Assembly (NCBI GenBank): GCA_905204635.1
Contig: CAJLAN010000034.1
Span: 1-11,611 of the forward strand
Source of the DNA: an uncultured Collinsella sp.
GTDB lineage: Bacteria > Actinomycetota > Coriobacteriia > Coriobacteriales > Coriobacteriaceae
DNA length: 11,611 bases
Reading direction: 5' to 3'
The notes below the pieces were generated by a model. The model ran no database searches. It was not told where the DNA came from and saw only the letters and a list, made by a program, of their open reading frames with translations. The translations under genes and the position numbers were made by a program. This document shows positions 1 through 5,881 of the stretch, one piece after another. Numbering within the stretch: position 1 is the stretch's first letter; every line of letters begins with the position of its first letter.

Positions 1-2
1 CC

Positions 3-176
3 GCCATCCGCAAGGAGGAAGGCTGCGCCGACGTCACGATCATTCGCGGCTCCGTGGGTCCCACCATTGGCTCGCACGTGGGCCCCGGCATGGTGGCCTG
101 CGCGTTTTGGGGCAAGAATCGCGCCGAGAAAGCCTCGCTTTCCGACCGCATCGCGCGTCGCGTGCGCGGCGAGTAG
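3..176 (+). CDS. DegV family protein, C-terminal end (partial)
   Basis: Only the last 57 codons are in the window; the frame is open from the left edge to the TAG at 174-176. The visible residues include GPTIGSHVGPGMVACAFWG, which matches the C-terminal signature of DegV proteins (the family pattern is roughly GPviGaHvGPGavg, followed by a small hydrophobic strand). DegV proteins bind a fatty acid in a two-domain fold, and some (FakB) present it to a fatty acid kinase for phospholipid synthesis. The basic tail after this motif (RIARRVRGE) is unremarkable. The normal family length is about 280-290 residues, so most of the gene lies to the left. The family call rests on this one motif; which DegV paralogue it is cannot be told. 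Confidence 0.75.
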   Translation, partial: AIRKEEGCADVTIIRGSVGPTIGSHVGPGMVACAFWGKNRAEKASLSDRIARRVRGE

Positions 177-178
177 GC

Positions 179-201
179 GGGCGCTGCGGTTGCAAGCGCC
201 C
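179..201 (+). terminator. Possible hairpin after degV
   Basis: The perfect 7-bp inverted repeat GGGCGCT (179-185) / AGCGCCC (195-201) has a 9-base loop and starts 3 bases after the degV stop. No T-run follows, so it is a weak intrinsic terminator at best. The remaining bases up to 274 show no convincing promoter, so the downstream dehydrogenase may be partly transcribed by readthrough. Confidence 0.35.
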
Positions 202-274
202 TCAAGTCACGGCCCAAACGCTGGCACTGAGTATTCAACCTGGTAACAACACCCAACCCAAAAGGAAAGGTTTC

Positions 275-1354
275 ATGGCAAACAAGCTCTCCGTCGCATT
301 CATTGGCACCGGAATCATGGGTGCCCCCATCGCCGGCCACATTCTGGACGCCGGCTATCCCGTCACGGTCAACAACCGCACCAAGTCCAAGGCGGCGGCG
401 CTTATCGAGCGCGGCGCCGTCTGGGCAGATACGCCGGCCGATGCCGCGGCGAACGCCGATGTCGTCTTTACCATGGTGGGCTATCCCTCCGAGGTCGAGG
501 AACTCTACCTGGCGGGCGACGGCCTGCTCTCGTGCACTAAGCCCGGCGCGGTTTTGATCGACCTCACCACGAGCTCGCCCGAGCTTGCCCGTAACATTGC
601 CGAGGCCGCCCAGGTTTCTGGTCGCATGGCGTTTGACTGCCCCGTCACCGGCGGCGAGTCGGGCGCTATCGCCGGTACGCTCACGGCTATCGTGGGCGCT
701 ACCGAGAACGACATCGCGCCGGTCCGCGACATCCTTGCCACCTTTGCGGCCAACATCTGCTGCTTCGACGGCGCCGGCAAGGGCCAGGCTGCCAAGCTCG
801 CCAACCAGGTGTCGCTGGGCGCCTGCATGGTCGGCATGGCAGACGCCATGGCATTTGCCGAGTTGAGCGGCCTTGACCTGGAGAAGACCCGCCAGATGAT
901 CCTGGGCGGCACCGGCAAGTCCGGCGCCATGGAGAGCCTGGCTCCCAAGGCGCTCGACGGCGACTACAAGCCCGGCTTTATGGTCGAGCACTTTATCAAG
1001 GACCTGCGCTTGGCGCTCGCCTATGCCGACGACCGCGAGCTTGCGCTGCCCGGTGCCGACGTGGCCTTTACGCTCTACGACATGCTCGACGCCATCGGTG
1101 GTGCCAAGCTGGGTACCCAGGCCGGCACGGTCCTCTATAAGGAGGAGGCCGACGCCATCGCCGCCGGTCTGGACTGGTCGCAGTATCGTCCCGAGGAGCA
1201 TGGCGCTCACGAGGACGGCTGCGGTTGCGGCGAGCATGGCGACGATCACGGGTGCGGTTGTGGCCACCACCACGACGAGGGCCACGAGTACTGCGGCGGC
1301 CACGGCCATGATGACGGCCACGAGTGCTGCTGCGGCCACCATCACGGGGAGTAG
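275..1354 (+). CDS. NAD(P)-dependent beta-hydroxyacid dehydrogenase with a His/Cys-rich C-terminal tail
   Basis: A 359-residue member of the 3-hydroxyisobutyrate dehydrogenase / tartronate semialdehyde reductase family: cytoplasmic enzymes that oxidise a beta-hydroxy acid, or reduce the semialdehyde, with NAD(P). The Rossmann motif GTGIMG is at residues 11-16. The substrate motif DCPVTGG is at 121-127. The catalytic lysine motif GQAAKLANQ gives K174 and N177, and a second conserved lysine (K242) sits in FIKDLRLAL. The core ends near residue 305, the usual family length. A 53-residue tail (307-359) then carries 14 His and 8 Cys in clusters such as GCGCG, HHH and CCC, which looks like a metal-binding tail and is not a normal part of the family. 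The chosen ATG is preceded by AAGGAAAGG (262-270); an upstream in-frame extension to 107 would overlap degV and has no family homology. The substrate is unknown. The downstream genes follow closely, suggesting an operon. Confidence 0.88.
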   Translation: MANKLSVAFIGTGIMGAPIAGHILDAGYPVTVNNRTKSKAAALIERGAVWADTPADAAANADVVFTMVGYPSEVEELYLAGDGLLSCTKPGAVLIDLTTSSPELARNIAEAAQVSGRMAFDCPVTGGESGAIAGTLTAIVGATENDIAPVRDILATFAANICCFDGAGKGQAAKLANQVSLGACMVGMADAMAFAELSGLDLEKTRQMILGGTGKSGAMESLAPKALDGDYKPGFMVEHFIKDLRLALAYADDRELALPGADVAFTLYDMLDAIGGAKLGTQAGTVLYKEEADAIAAGLDWSQYRPEEHGAHEDGCGCGEHGDDHGCGCGHHHDEGHEYCGGHGHDDGHECCCGHHHGE

Positions 1355-1359
1355 CGCCC

Positions 1360-1788
1360 ATGAGCTGGACGTTCGTGGTGCTTGCGCTGGTGCTCTTTCT
1401 CTTTGCGATCTACATTGGCTTTTTGTGCGGCCAGTGGGCGTGCGAAAAGCGTGTCATCACCAAGCGCGACTACTGGATTGCCAACTTTGCGGGAGCGGCG
1501 GCAGTCGTCCTGCTGACCTGGGTGTTCTCACTGTTCCCGCTGGTGCAGTTTGCGCCGATCGGCTGGCTCGGCGGCTTTATCGCCGGCCTTAAGATGAGCT
1601 TTGGCGAGTCCGTCGGTCCGTGGCGCAAGCACGACGAGGTCTTTAACGTCAACAAGGCTCACCGTGCCGCCGCCGACGCGGGCGACGCCGAGGAACGCCG
1701 CCGTGCGCGTCGCAATGGCGCGGCCGATCGACAGCTCATCTCGGTCACCGATGACAGCAAGGGTGCTGGCAAGCACGCTAAGAAATAG
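1360..1788 (+). CDS. Small membrane protein of unknown function
   Basis: 142 residues, not recognised beyond being an integral membrane protein. Hydrophobic segments lie at about residues 3-24 and 39-60, and a shorter Gly-rich one at about 64-78, so there are two or three membrane spans. From residue 88 on, the protein is hydrophilic and strongly basic (EERRRARRNG around 111-120, KHAKK at the end), consistent with a cytoplasmic tail. The start ATG at 1360 lies 5 bases after the dehydrogenase stop, with GGGGAG (1346-1351) at the end of that gene acting as Shine-Dalgarno, so translation is probably coupled. An alternative start 12 codons upstream would lie inside the His/Cys tail and lacks a good ribosome site. 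The HEAT-repeat gene begins 15 bases downstream. No function can be assigned. Confidence 0.75.
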   Translation: MSWTFVVLALVLFLFAIYIGFLCGQWACEKRVITKRDYWIANFAGAAAVVLLTWVFSLFPLVQFAPIGWLGGFIAGLKMSFGESVGPWRKHDEVFNVNKAHRAAADAGDAEERRRARRNGAADRQLISVTDDSKGAGKHAKK

Positions 1789-1803
1789 TAAGAAGAGGTA
1801 ACT

Positions 1804-2502
1804 ATGGCAGAAAACAAAGACGAACAGCTCACCGACGAGGAGCTGGCACAGCTTCAGCTGGCAGAGGAGAACGAGAACGCCGTCGACCGTCTGGTCAAGG
1901 AACTCGGCTGCCCCACGCGCCGCATCCGCCCGTTTGCCGCCCGCGTGCTGCACCTGCTTGCCGAGCGCGATCCGCAGCGCGTCGTGCCCTGCGTGCCCGC
2001 GCTGATCGAGGCGCTCGACCGCCCCGAGGCTCAGACCCGCTGGGAGGCTCTCGATGCCCTGGCGGCGCTCGCCACCACCTGCCCCGAGCAGCTGGGCGAT
2101 GCCTTTGAGGGCGCCGAGACCGCGCTGTTCGATGAGATTTCGTCCACGCTGCGCTATGCCGCCTTCCGCCTGCTGTGCGTGTGGGGTGCCACGAGCGTCG
2201 AGCGTTCGCGCGAGGCTTGGCCCATCCTGGACGAGGCCATCCAGTGCTACCACGGCGACCTTGAGTATCGTGATATGCTCGGTTGCCTGTACGAGTTTGG
2301 CCAGGGCGAGATCGATGCCGAGGTTGCCGAGAAGCTCGCGCTGCGCCTTAAGTTCGACGCCGAGAACGGCAAGGGCAGCTATCTCAAGGCCCGTTCGAGC
2401 GAGATTTGCGAAATGCTTGTTAAACGTTTTGGCCTGGATCTCTCCAAAAAGAAGAAGCGTGCTAGCGTTAAAAAATCTGAGGCCGCCGAAGACGAGGAGT
2501 AA
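1804..2502 (+). CDS. HEAT-repeat protein
   Basis: 232 residues, predicted soluble and largely helical. After an acidic N-terminus (1-25), there are about four HEAT-like helical pairs: roughly residues 38-72 (IRPFAARVLHLLAERDP), 75-108 (TRWEALDALAALATTCP), 113-147 (LRYAAFRLLCVWGA) and 155-188. The repeats show the typical pattern of Arg and aliphatic residues at the first helix, then a Pro or acidic turn. The end is charged: a lysine block (SKKKKR, 214-219) followed by an acidic tail. HEAT proteins are usually scaffolds for protein-protein contact; no partner can be read from the sequence. The Shine-Dalgarno AGAGGT (1794-1799) precedes the ATG. Its last codons contain the GAGGAG that serves the next gene, isocitrate dehydrogenase, 6 bases away. 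That is good evidence for one operon but not for a shared function. Confidence 0.75.
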   Translation: MAENKDEQLTDEELAQLQLAEENENAVDRLVKELGCPTRRIRPFAARVLHLLAERDPQRVVPCVPALIEALDRPEAQTRWEALDALAALATTCPEQLGDAFEGAETALFDEISSTLRYAAFRLLCVWGATSVERSREAWPILDEAIQCYHGDLEYRDMLGCLYEFGQGEIDAEVAEKLALRLKFDAENGKGSYLKARSSEICEMLVKRFGLDLSKKKKRASVKKSEAAEDEE

Positions 2503-2508
2503 CAGATT

Positions 2509-3594
2509 ATGGCGCACGATGTAGTCCTGATTCCCGGGGACGGTATCGGTCCCGAGATTACGCAGGCCATGCGCCGCGTGGTCGAGGCCACCGGTGTCCA
2601 GATCAACTGGAACGTCCAGGAGGCCGGTGCCGGCGTCATGGACGAGTTTGGCACGCCGCTGCCCCAACATGTGCTCGATGCGGTCGCCGAGACCAAGGTT
2701 GCCATCAAGGGCCCCATCACCACACCGGTCGGCACGGGCTTCCGCAGCGTCAACGTGGCCCTGCGCAAGCATTTCGACCTGTACGCCTGCGTGCGTCCTT
2801 GCCTGTCGCAGCCGGGCGACGGCTCGCGCTTCCGCGACGTCGACCTGGTTATCGTGCGCGAGAACACCGAGGACCTCTACGCCGGCATCGAGTTCGATGA
2901 GGGTGCTGCCGAGGTCGAGGAACTCTCGCAGCTCGTCGAGCGTTCGGGCCAAAAGACCTTCGCCGCCGATTCTGCGATCTCGATTAAGCCGATCTCTATC
3001 GCCAAGAGCCGCCGCATTGTGGAGTATGCCTTTGAGTATGCCCGCCGTTGCGGCCGCAAAAAGGTGACGGCCGTGCACAAGGCCAACATCATGAAGGCGA
3101 CCGACGGCCTGTTCCTGCGCGTGGCGCGAGAGGTGGCCGCCAACTATCCCGATATCGAGTTCAACGACAAGATCGTCGACGCCACCTGCATGGGTCTGGT
3201 CCAGAACCCCAACGACTTCGATGTCCTGGTGCTGCCCAACCTGTACGGCGATATCGTCAGCGACCTGTGTGCTGGCCTGGTGGGTGGCCTAGGGATGGCC
3301 CCGGGTTCCAACATCGGTGCCGACTGCGCCATCTTTGAGGCAACGCACGGCTCCGCGCCCGATATCGCGGGCCAGGATATCGCCAACCCCACGGCCGAGA
3401 TCCTGTCTGCGGCTATGATGCTCGATCATCTGAGCGAGAATGATGCGGCCAATCGTATCCGCGCCGCCGTGTCTGCCACGCTCGACGAGGGTAAGCTAGT
3501 TACCGGCGACGTACGTCGTGCCCAGACCGGTTCTTTTGAGGGCGCGGTGGGTACGCAGGCCTTTGCCGATGCCGTTATCGCACATCTGGCCTAA
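2509..3594 (+). CDS. NAD-dependent isocitrate dehydrogenase family enzyme
   Basis: 361 residues of the isocitrate / isopropylmalate dehydrogenase family, which oxidatively decarboxylates a 2-hydroxy acid; for isocitrate the product is 2-oxoglutarate, the precursor of glutamate. N-terminal IPGDGIGPE is at 8-16. The substrate loop SVNVALR (80-86) has the Ser and Asn used by isocitrate dehydrogenases rather than the isopropylmalate type. [11 protein letters not shown] (118-128) supplies the catalytic Tyr124, [10 protein letters not shown] (191-200) the catalytic Lys191, and D224, D248 and D252 are the metal-site Asp residues. In HGSAPDIAG (280-288), Asp285-Ile286 sit where NADP enzymes have Lys-Tyr, which predicts NAD use. 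Homoisocitrate dehydrogenase is the main alternative. Translation starts 6 bases after the HEAT gene with GAGGAG (2493-2498). It is the last gene of the apparent operon. Confidence 0.9.
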   Translation: MAHDVVLIPGDGIGPEITQAMRRVVEATGVQINWNVQEAGAGVMDEFGTPLPQHVLDAVAETKVAIKGPITTPVGTGFRSVNVALRKHFDLYACVRPCLSQPGDGSRFRDVDLVIVRENTEDLYAGIEFDEGAAEVEELSQLVERSGQKTFAADSAISIKPISIAKSRRIVEYAFEYARRCGRKKVTAVHKANIMKATDGLFLRVAREVAANYPDIEFNDKIVDATCMGLVQNPNDFDVLVLPNLYGDIVSDLCAGLVGGLGMAPGSNIGADCAIFEATHGSAPDIAGQDIANPTAEILSAAMMLDHLSENDAANRIRAAVSATLDEGKLVTGDVRRAQTGSFEGAVGTQAFADAVIAHLA

Positions 3595-3605
3595 GACATG
3601 CAGTC

Positions 3606-3638
3606 TGCAAACGCCTAAATAGTACTTAAGTGTTTGCG
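3606..3638 (+). repeat. AT-rich inverted repeat downstream of isocitrate dehydrogenase
   Basis: GCAAAC (3607-3612) pairs with GTTTGC (3632-3637), with wobble extension on either side, around an AT-rich centre that contains the palindrome ACTTAAGT. It lies just upstream of the stronger hairpin at 3654. Its role is unclear: an mRNA 3'-end structure or an operator for the next gene are both possible. Confidence 0.35.
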
Positions 3639-3653
3639 TATAACCTAAGAATC

Positions 3654-3690
3654 AATACGCCCGGCGCTCTGTCGGGCGTATTCTATTGAG
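3654..3690 (+). terminator. Hairpin after isocitrate dehydrogenase
   Basis: The perfect 10-bp stem AATACGCCCG (3654-3663) / CGGGCGTATT (3673-3682) has a 9-base loop. It is followed by CTATTGAG rather than a clean T-run, so termination may be partial. It separates the metabolic operon from the SurA-like gene that begins 30 bases later. Confidence 0.6.
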
Positions 3691-3720
3691 GACTATGTTT
3701 CCTAACAAGGAGTAACTGAT

Positions 3721-4806
3721 ATGGGTCTGATTCAAAAGAAGGACGAGAAGGACGAGATCGACGGCATCCAGATCATCGAGCGCGGCGAAGGCCCCGACGG
3801 TGATGAGGACGAGAAGATCGACCTGGTCGCCGGCACGTCTGCCGAACATATTGCCGCCGGCACGACCGCCGAGGAGGAGGACGCTCGCCTGGAGGCAAAG
3901 ATCGCCGCGGACGCCGCCGACGAGAATCTGATGCCCGAGGAGCAGGACGAGGACGACGACTCCGACGTGGACAACCACGCTTGCAAGCACAAGAAGACGA
4001 TGATTGCCGCCTTTGTGGTCGCCATCGTGATCGCTGCCGTAGTCGGCTTCTTTATCGGCAACGGTGGTTTTGGCGGCAAGGGTGTCGGCTCGTCGACCCT
4101 GACCGAGGACCAGCTCGATTCGACCGTGGCAAGCTATAGCTACAACGGCAAGAAGAGCGATATCACCGCGCGCGAGGCCATCGAGAGCCAGTACAGCCTC
4201 GATACCGTCAAGGATAGCGATGGCAACTACACCGCTCCCTCTGCCGACGTCATCCTGTCCTACGTACGCAACAAGATCCTGCTCGACGCCGCCGAGGACG
4301 AGGGCATTACCGTCTCCTCTAAGGAGATGAAGAAGTACGCCGAGGATTCTATCGGCACTTCGGACTACGACACCATGGCCACGCAGTATGGCGTGTCCAA
4401 GGACCAGGCCAAGCAGATTGTCCGCCAGTCCGCGACGCTGCAGAAGCTCTACAAGAAGAAGGTGGGCGATAGCTCCGCAAGCATGCCGACCGCCCCGACC
4501 GAGCCTGCTGACGGCAACGAGGAGACCGCGAGCAAGGACTACGCCGACTACATCATCAACCTTGCCGGCGACGAGTGGGATAGCTCAAAGGGCACTTGGA
4601 AGGATGCCGACAGCACCTACGCTAAGGCCTTCGCTGACGATGCCTTTACGACCGATAGCGCCACCTATAAGCAGGCCATGACCGCCTATTACACTGCCTA
4701 CCAGCAGTACTCCTCGCAGGCTTCGAGCGCCAGCTCCAAGTGGACCGAGTACGCCAACGGCCTCTACGCCAAGGCCAACATCAGCATCTACGGCCTGTTT
4801 GCGTAA
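3721..4806 (+). CDS. Membrane-anchored extracytoplasmic protein with SurA-N-like chaperone region
   Basis: 361 residues. Residues 1-85 are hydrophilic and very acidic (DEDDDSD at 77-83), followed by a short Cys/His/Lys stretch (HACKHKK, 86-92). A single membrane span lies at about 94-113 (AAFVVAIVIAAVVGFF). The remaining 245 residues, Ser/Thr/Asp-rich, should lie outside the cytoplasm. Within them, about 145-250 resembles the helical N-terminal region of SurA/PrsA-type chaperones: an Ala/Glu-rich start, VILSYVRNKILLDAAEDEGITVSSKEM, then QYGVSKDQAKQIVRQSATLQKLYKKKV (quoted only in part as the key helices). No parvulin prolyl-isomerase domain follows; the end is Tyr/Ser/Gln-rich. It may help folding of exported proteins, but this is inference. 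AAGGAG (3707-3712) precedes the ATG. It appears to be a single-gene unit with its own terminator. Confidence 0.65.
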   Translation: MGLIQKKDEKDEIDGIQIIERGEGPDGDEDEKIDLVAGTSAEHIAAGTTAEEEDARLEAKIAADAADENLMPEEQDEDDDSDVDNHACKHKKTMIAAFVVAIVIAAVVGFFIGNGGFGGKGVGSSTLTEDQLDSTVASYSYNGKKSDITAREAIESQYSLDTVKDSDGNYTAPSADVILSYVRNKILLDAAEDEGITVSSKEMKKYAEDSIGTSDYDTMATQYGVSKDQAKQIVRQSATLQKLYKKKVGDSSASMPTAPTEPADGNEETASKDYADYIINLAGDEWDSSKGTWKDADSTYAKAFADDAFTTDSATYKQAMTAYYTAYQQYSSQASSASSKWTEYANGLYAKANISIYGLFA

Positions 4807-4849
4807 GGTTTGCCTGCACTACTGCGCGCTAACCGATCTACCTGATTGA

Positions 4850-4888
4850 GCCCGCTAGAACGGACAACGTTCTAGCGGGCTTTTTGTT
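4850..4888 (+). terminator. Intrinsic terminator of the SurA-like gene
   Basis: The perfect 12-bp stem GCCCGCTAGAAC (4850-4861) / GTTCTAGCGGGC (4869-4880) has a 7-base loop and is followed at once by TTTTTGTTG. This is a textbook rho-independent terminator, 43 bases after the stop codon. Confidence 0.92.
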
Positions 4889-4964
4889 GCCGAAATCAAT
4901 AGGATAGGCCTCGCGCCCGCACAAGCGCTCCATCGCGCTTCCCTAATTCATCTGGGAAAACAAC

Positions 4965-4978
4965 TGCAAACGATTGCA
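4965..4978 (+). promoter_or_regulatory. cre-like / LacI-family operator
   Basis: TGCAAACGATTGCA matches all ten fixed positions of the catabolite-responsive element pattern TGNAANCGNTNNCA, and its arms TGCAA/TTGCA are perfectly symmetrical around ACGA. A central CG with such arms is typical of LacI-family operators. Which LacI-type protein binds is unknown; none is encoded in the window. Confidence 0.55.
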
Positions 4979-4982
4979 AGTA

Positions 4983-5014
4983 ACCGGTGAACGGTCGAAA
5001 ACTACCGTTCACCG
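4983..5014 (+). repeat. ACGGT element copy 1 with 11-bp inverted repeat
   Basis: CGGTGAACGGT (4985-4995) is perfectly inverted as ACCGTTCACCG (5004-5014) around an 8-base spacer. The left part, ACCGGTGAACGGTCGA (4983-4998), recurs with one change at 5201-5216. There is no T-run, and the spacer allows it to be a protein-binding site as well as a hairpin. Confidence 0.65.
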
Positions 5015-5025
5015 ATAATCTCAAA

Positions 5026-5041
5026 ACTGGTTCTAACTGGT
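5026..5041 (+). promoter_or_regulatory. Tandem ACTGGT half-sites
   Basis: ACTGGT-TCTA-ACTGGT is a direct repeat of the same half-site found in the GntR-type operators at 5307 and 9600, with the same 4-base spacing but the right half not inverted. It could be an auxiliary weak site; by itself it is poor evidence. Confidence 0.3.
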
Positions 5042-5162
5042 ATTAAGTCAAAAAGACCAATTCACATATCTTCACAATGACCTGCAATTTTTCTTCACGC
5101 TATTTTTAGCCGCCCTGCGTTGTTTAGACACAGGAAAAGATCCGATCTTTTGCCAAAGCATT

Positions 5163-5176
5163 TCGAAACGGTTTCA
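5163..5176 (+). promoter_or_regulatory. Second cre-like site
   Basis: TCGAAACGGTTTCA matches nine of the ten fixed positions of TGNAANCGNTNNCA and contains the palindrome GAAAC-G-GTTTC. It overlaps a further inverted repeat, CGGTTT-CA-AAACCG (5169-5182). It lies about 120 bases upstream of the inferred promoter. Confidence 0.4.
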
Positions 5177-5200
5177 AAACCGCAGGTAGAAGTGTTAACG

Positions 5201-5216
5201 ACCGGTAAACGGTCGA
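5201..5216 (+). repeat. ACGGT element copy 2
   Basis: ACCGGTAAACGGTCGA repeats the element at 4983-4998 with 15 of 16 bases identical. It contains CGACCG-GTAAA-CGGTCG (5199-5215) and is followed by CACCG-TGAG-CGGTG and by CGTTTTACCG, which echoes the inverted arm of the element. The cluster lies about 50-100 bases before the inferred transcription start. Confidence 0.55.
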
Positions 5217-5282
5217 TTTATCACCGTGAGCGGTGCAAAAACGTTTTACCGTATGAATCAAGGAAAGCGACCTCTTCTGGGG

Positions 5283-5291
5283 TGATATAGT
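5283..5291 (+). promoter_or_regulatory. Putative extended -10 promoter of the PTS operon
   Basis: TGATATAGT fits an extended -10 (TGnTATAAT with one change). No good -35 lies 16-18 bases upstream, which agrees with a promoter that depends on the extended -10 or on an activator. Transcription would start near 5298, placing the GntR-type operator just downstream and leaving a leader of about 140 bases before EIIA. Confidence 0.45.
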
Positions 5292-5306
5292 GACAACAAC
5301 ACGTCA

Positions 5307-5322
5307 TGTGGTTACTACCAGT
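5307..5322 (+). promoter_or_regulatory. GntR-type operator at the PTS promoter
   Basis: TGTGGT-TACT-ACCAGT has the 6-4-6 layout of the NagR/DasR operator (ACTGGT-CTAG-ACCAGT) and shares the core TGGT-TACT-ACCAG with the site at 9600-9615 before the agaS-like gene. Further half-sites follow: ACTGGT at 5332-5337 and the inverted pair GTGGTT (5308-5313) / AACCAC (5328-5333). Position just after the inferred start fits repression by blocking RNA polymerase. The likely binder is the GntR protein encoded at 8830-9561. Confidence 0.6.
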
Positions 5323-5357
5323 TTAGAAACCACTGGTCTTCAAAGAACGCTTTCCAA

Positions 5358-5427
5358 GAAGCTTTAAGGGCGAGCGCCCGCTGGCTTCCGAAAATCATCG
5401 GACTCAGATTGTACACACCTTCGGAAG
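5358..5427 (+). promoter_or_regulatory. Leader with mutually exclusive hairpins covering the EIIA ribosome site
   Basis: CTTCCGAA (5385-5392) is perfectly complementary to TTCGGAAG (5420-5427), which overlaps the EIIA Shine-Dalgarno GGAAGGGA (5423-5430). The same CTTCC segment can instead join an upstream hairpin, GAAGC (5358-5362) with GCTTC (5384-5388), closed inside by GGGC-GAGC-GCCC (5368-5379). The two folds exclude each other, so translation of the first PTS gene could be switched. No known riboswitch class is recognised. Confidence 0.4.
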
Positions 5428-5437
5428 GGAAATTTGA

Positions 5438-5881
5438 ATGGTTGGCTTTATTCTTACCGGTCATGGACAGTTCGCACCCGGCCTTGCAAGCGCTATCGCG
5501 ATGGTTGCCGGCGACCAGCCTGCTTTTACCGTCGTTCCTTTTGAGGGCGACCAGGCCGCATCCTACGGTGAGGATCTCCGCGCCGCTATTACCGCCATGC
5601 GCGAGGAGTGCGATGGCGTGCTCGTCTTTACCGACCTGCTTGGCGGCACCCCGTTCAACCAGTCGATGATGATTGCCCAGGATGTCGACAACGTCGAGGT
5701 TCTGACTGGCACCAACCTTCCCATGGTTATTGAGCTTCTGTTCCTCCGCGGCAATGCCACGCTCGCCGAGCTTGGCGAGCAGGCCGTGACCGTTGGCCAG
5801 ACGGGCGTCACCGCCCAGACGGTCGCATCCGTTGCCGGCTCCGAGGAAGAGGATATCTTCGGCGACGAGGACGGCATCTAA
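5438..5881 (+). CDS. PTS mannose/N-acetylhexosamine family, EIIA component
   Basis: 147 residues, cytoplasmic. It accepts phosphate from HPr on a histidine and passes it to EIIB. The N-terminus MVGFILTGHGQFA gives the expected phospho-histidine His9 after the first strand. FTDLLGGTPFN (64-74) is the second conserved signature, with Asp66 and the GGTP turn. The body is the length of the EIIA-Man domain; the last 15 residues are acidic (SEEEDIFGDEDGI) and look like a disordered tail. It is closer in layout to AgaF-type stand-alone EIIA than to the fused ManX. The ATG at 5438 is preceded by GGAAGGGA (5423-5430), which may be masked by leader pairing. Its stop overlaps the next ATG by one base (TAATG). 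As first gene of the PTS operon it is well placed to be the regulated one. Confidence 0.93.
   Translation: MVGFILTGHGQFAPGLASAIAMVAGDQPAFTVVPFEGDQAASYGEDLRAAITAMREECDGVLVFTDLLGGTPFNQSMMIAQDVDNVEVLTGTNLPMVIELLFLRGNATLAELGEQAVTVGQTGVTAQTVASVAGSEEEDIFGDEDGI

Larger units (their letters stand above)
4889..5437 (+). promoter_or_regulatory. Long AT-rich control region upstream of the PTS operon
   Basis: About 550 bases without a credible gene, clearly poorer in GC than the flanking genes. In order it holds a cre-like palindrome (4965-4978), an 11-bp inverted repeat (4985-5014), tandem ACTGGT half-sites (5026-5041), a palindrome AAAAGAT-CCG-ATCTTTT (5135-5151), a second cre-like site (5163-5176) overlapping an inverted repeat CGGTTT-CA-AAACCG (5169-5182), a second copy of the ACGGT element (5201-5216) followed by CACCG-TGAG-CGGTG (5223-5236 region), an extended -10 (5283-5291), a GntR-type operator (5307-5322), and a leader that can pair with the EIIA ribosome site (5358-5427). 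The number of sites suggests control by more than one regulator. Confidence 0.75.

Noticed and set aside
107..274. N-terminal extension of 56 codons on the dehydrogenase
   Set aside because: It overlaps the degV end and lacks homology; the ATG at 275 has a good Shine-Dalgarno and starts directly before the Rossmann fold.
1528..3078. Long open frame of 516 codons on the minus strand across the membrane-protein, HEAT and isocitrate dehydrogenase genes
   Set aside because: It is opposite three well-supported genes, has no recognisable motif, and is explained by GC-rich third positions in the + strand genes.
4985..5014. The perfect 11-bp inverted repeat as an intrinsic terminator
   Set aside because: There is no T-run after it, a strong terminator already stands at 4850-4888, and its sequence recurs as a separate element at 5201, which favours a protein-binding site.
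5253..5285. Ten-codon open frame (MNQGKRPLLG) that could be a leader peptide of the PTS operon
   Set aside because: It lies upstream of the inferred transcription start near 5298, has no clear ribosome site and shows no run of regulatory codons.
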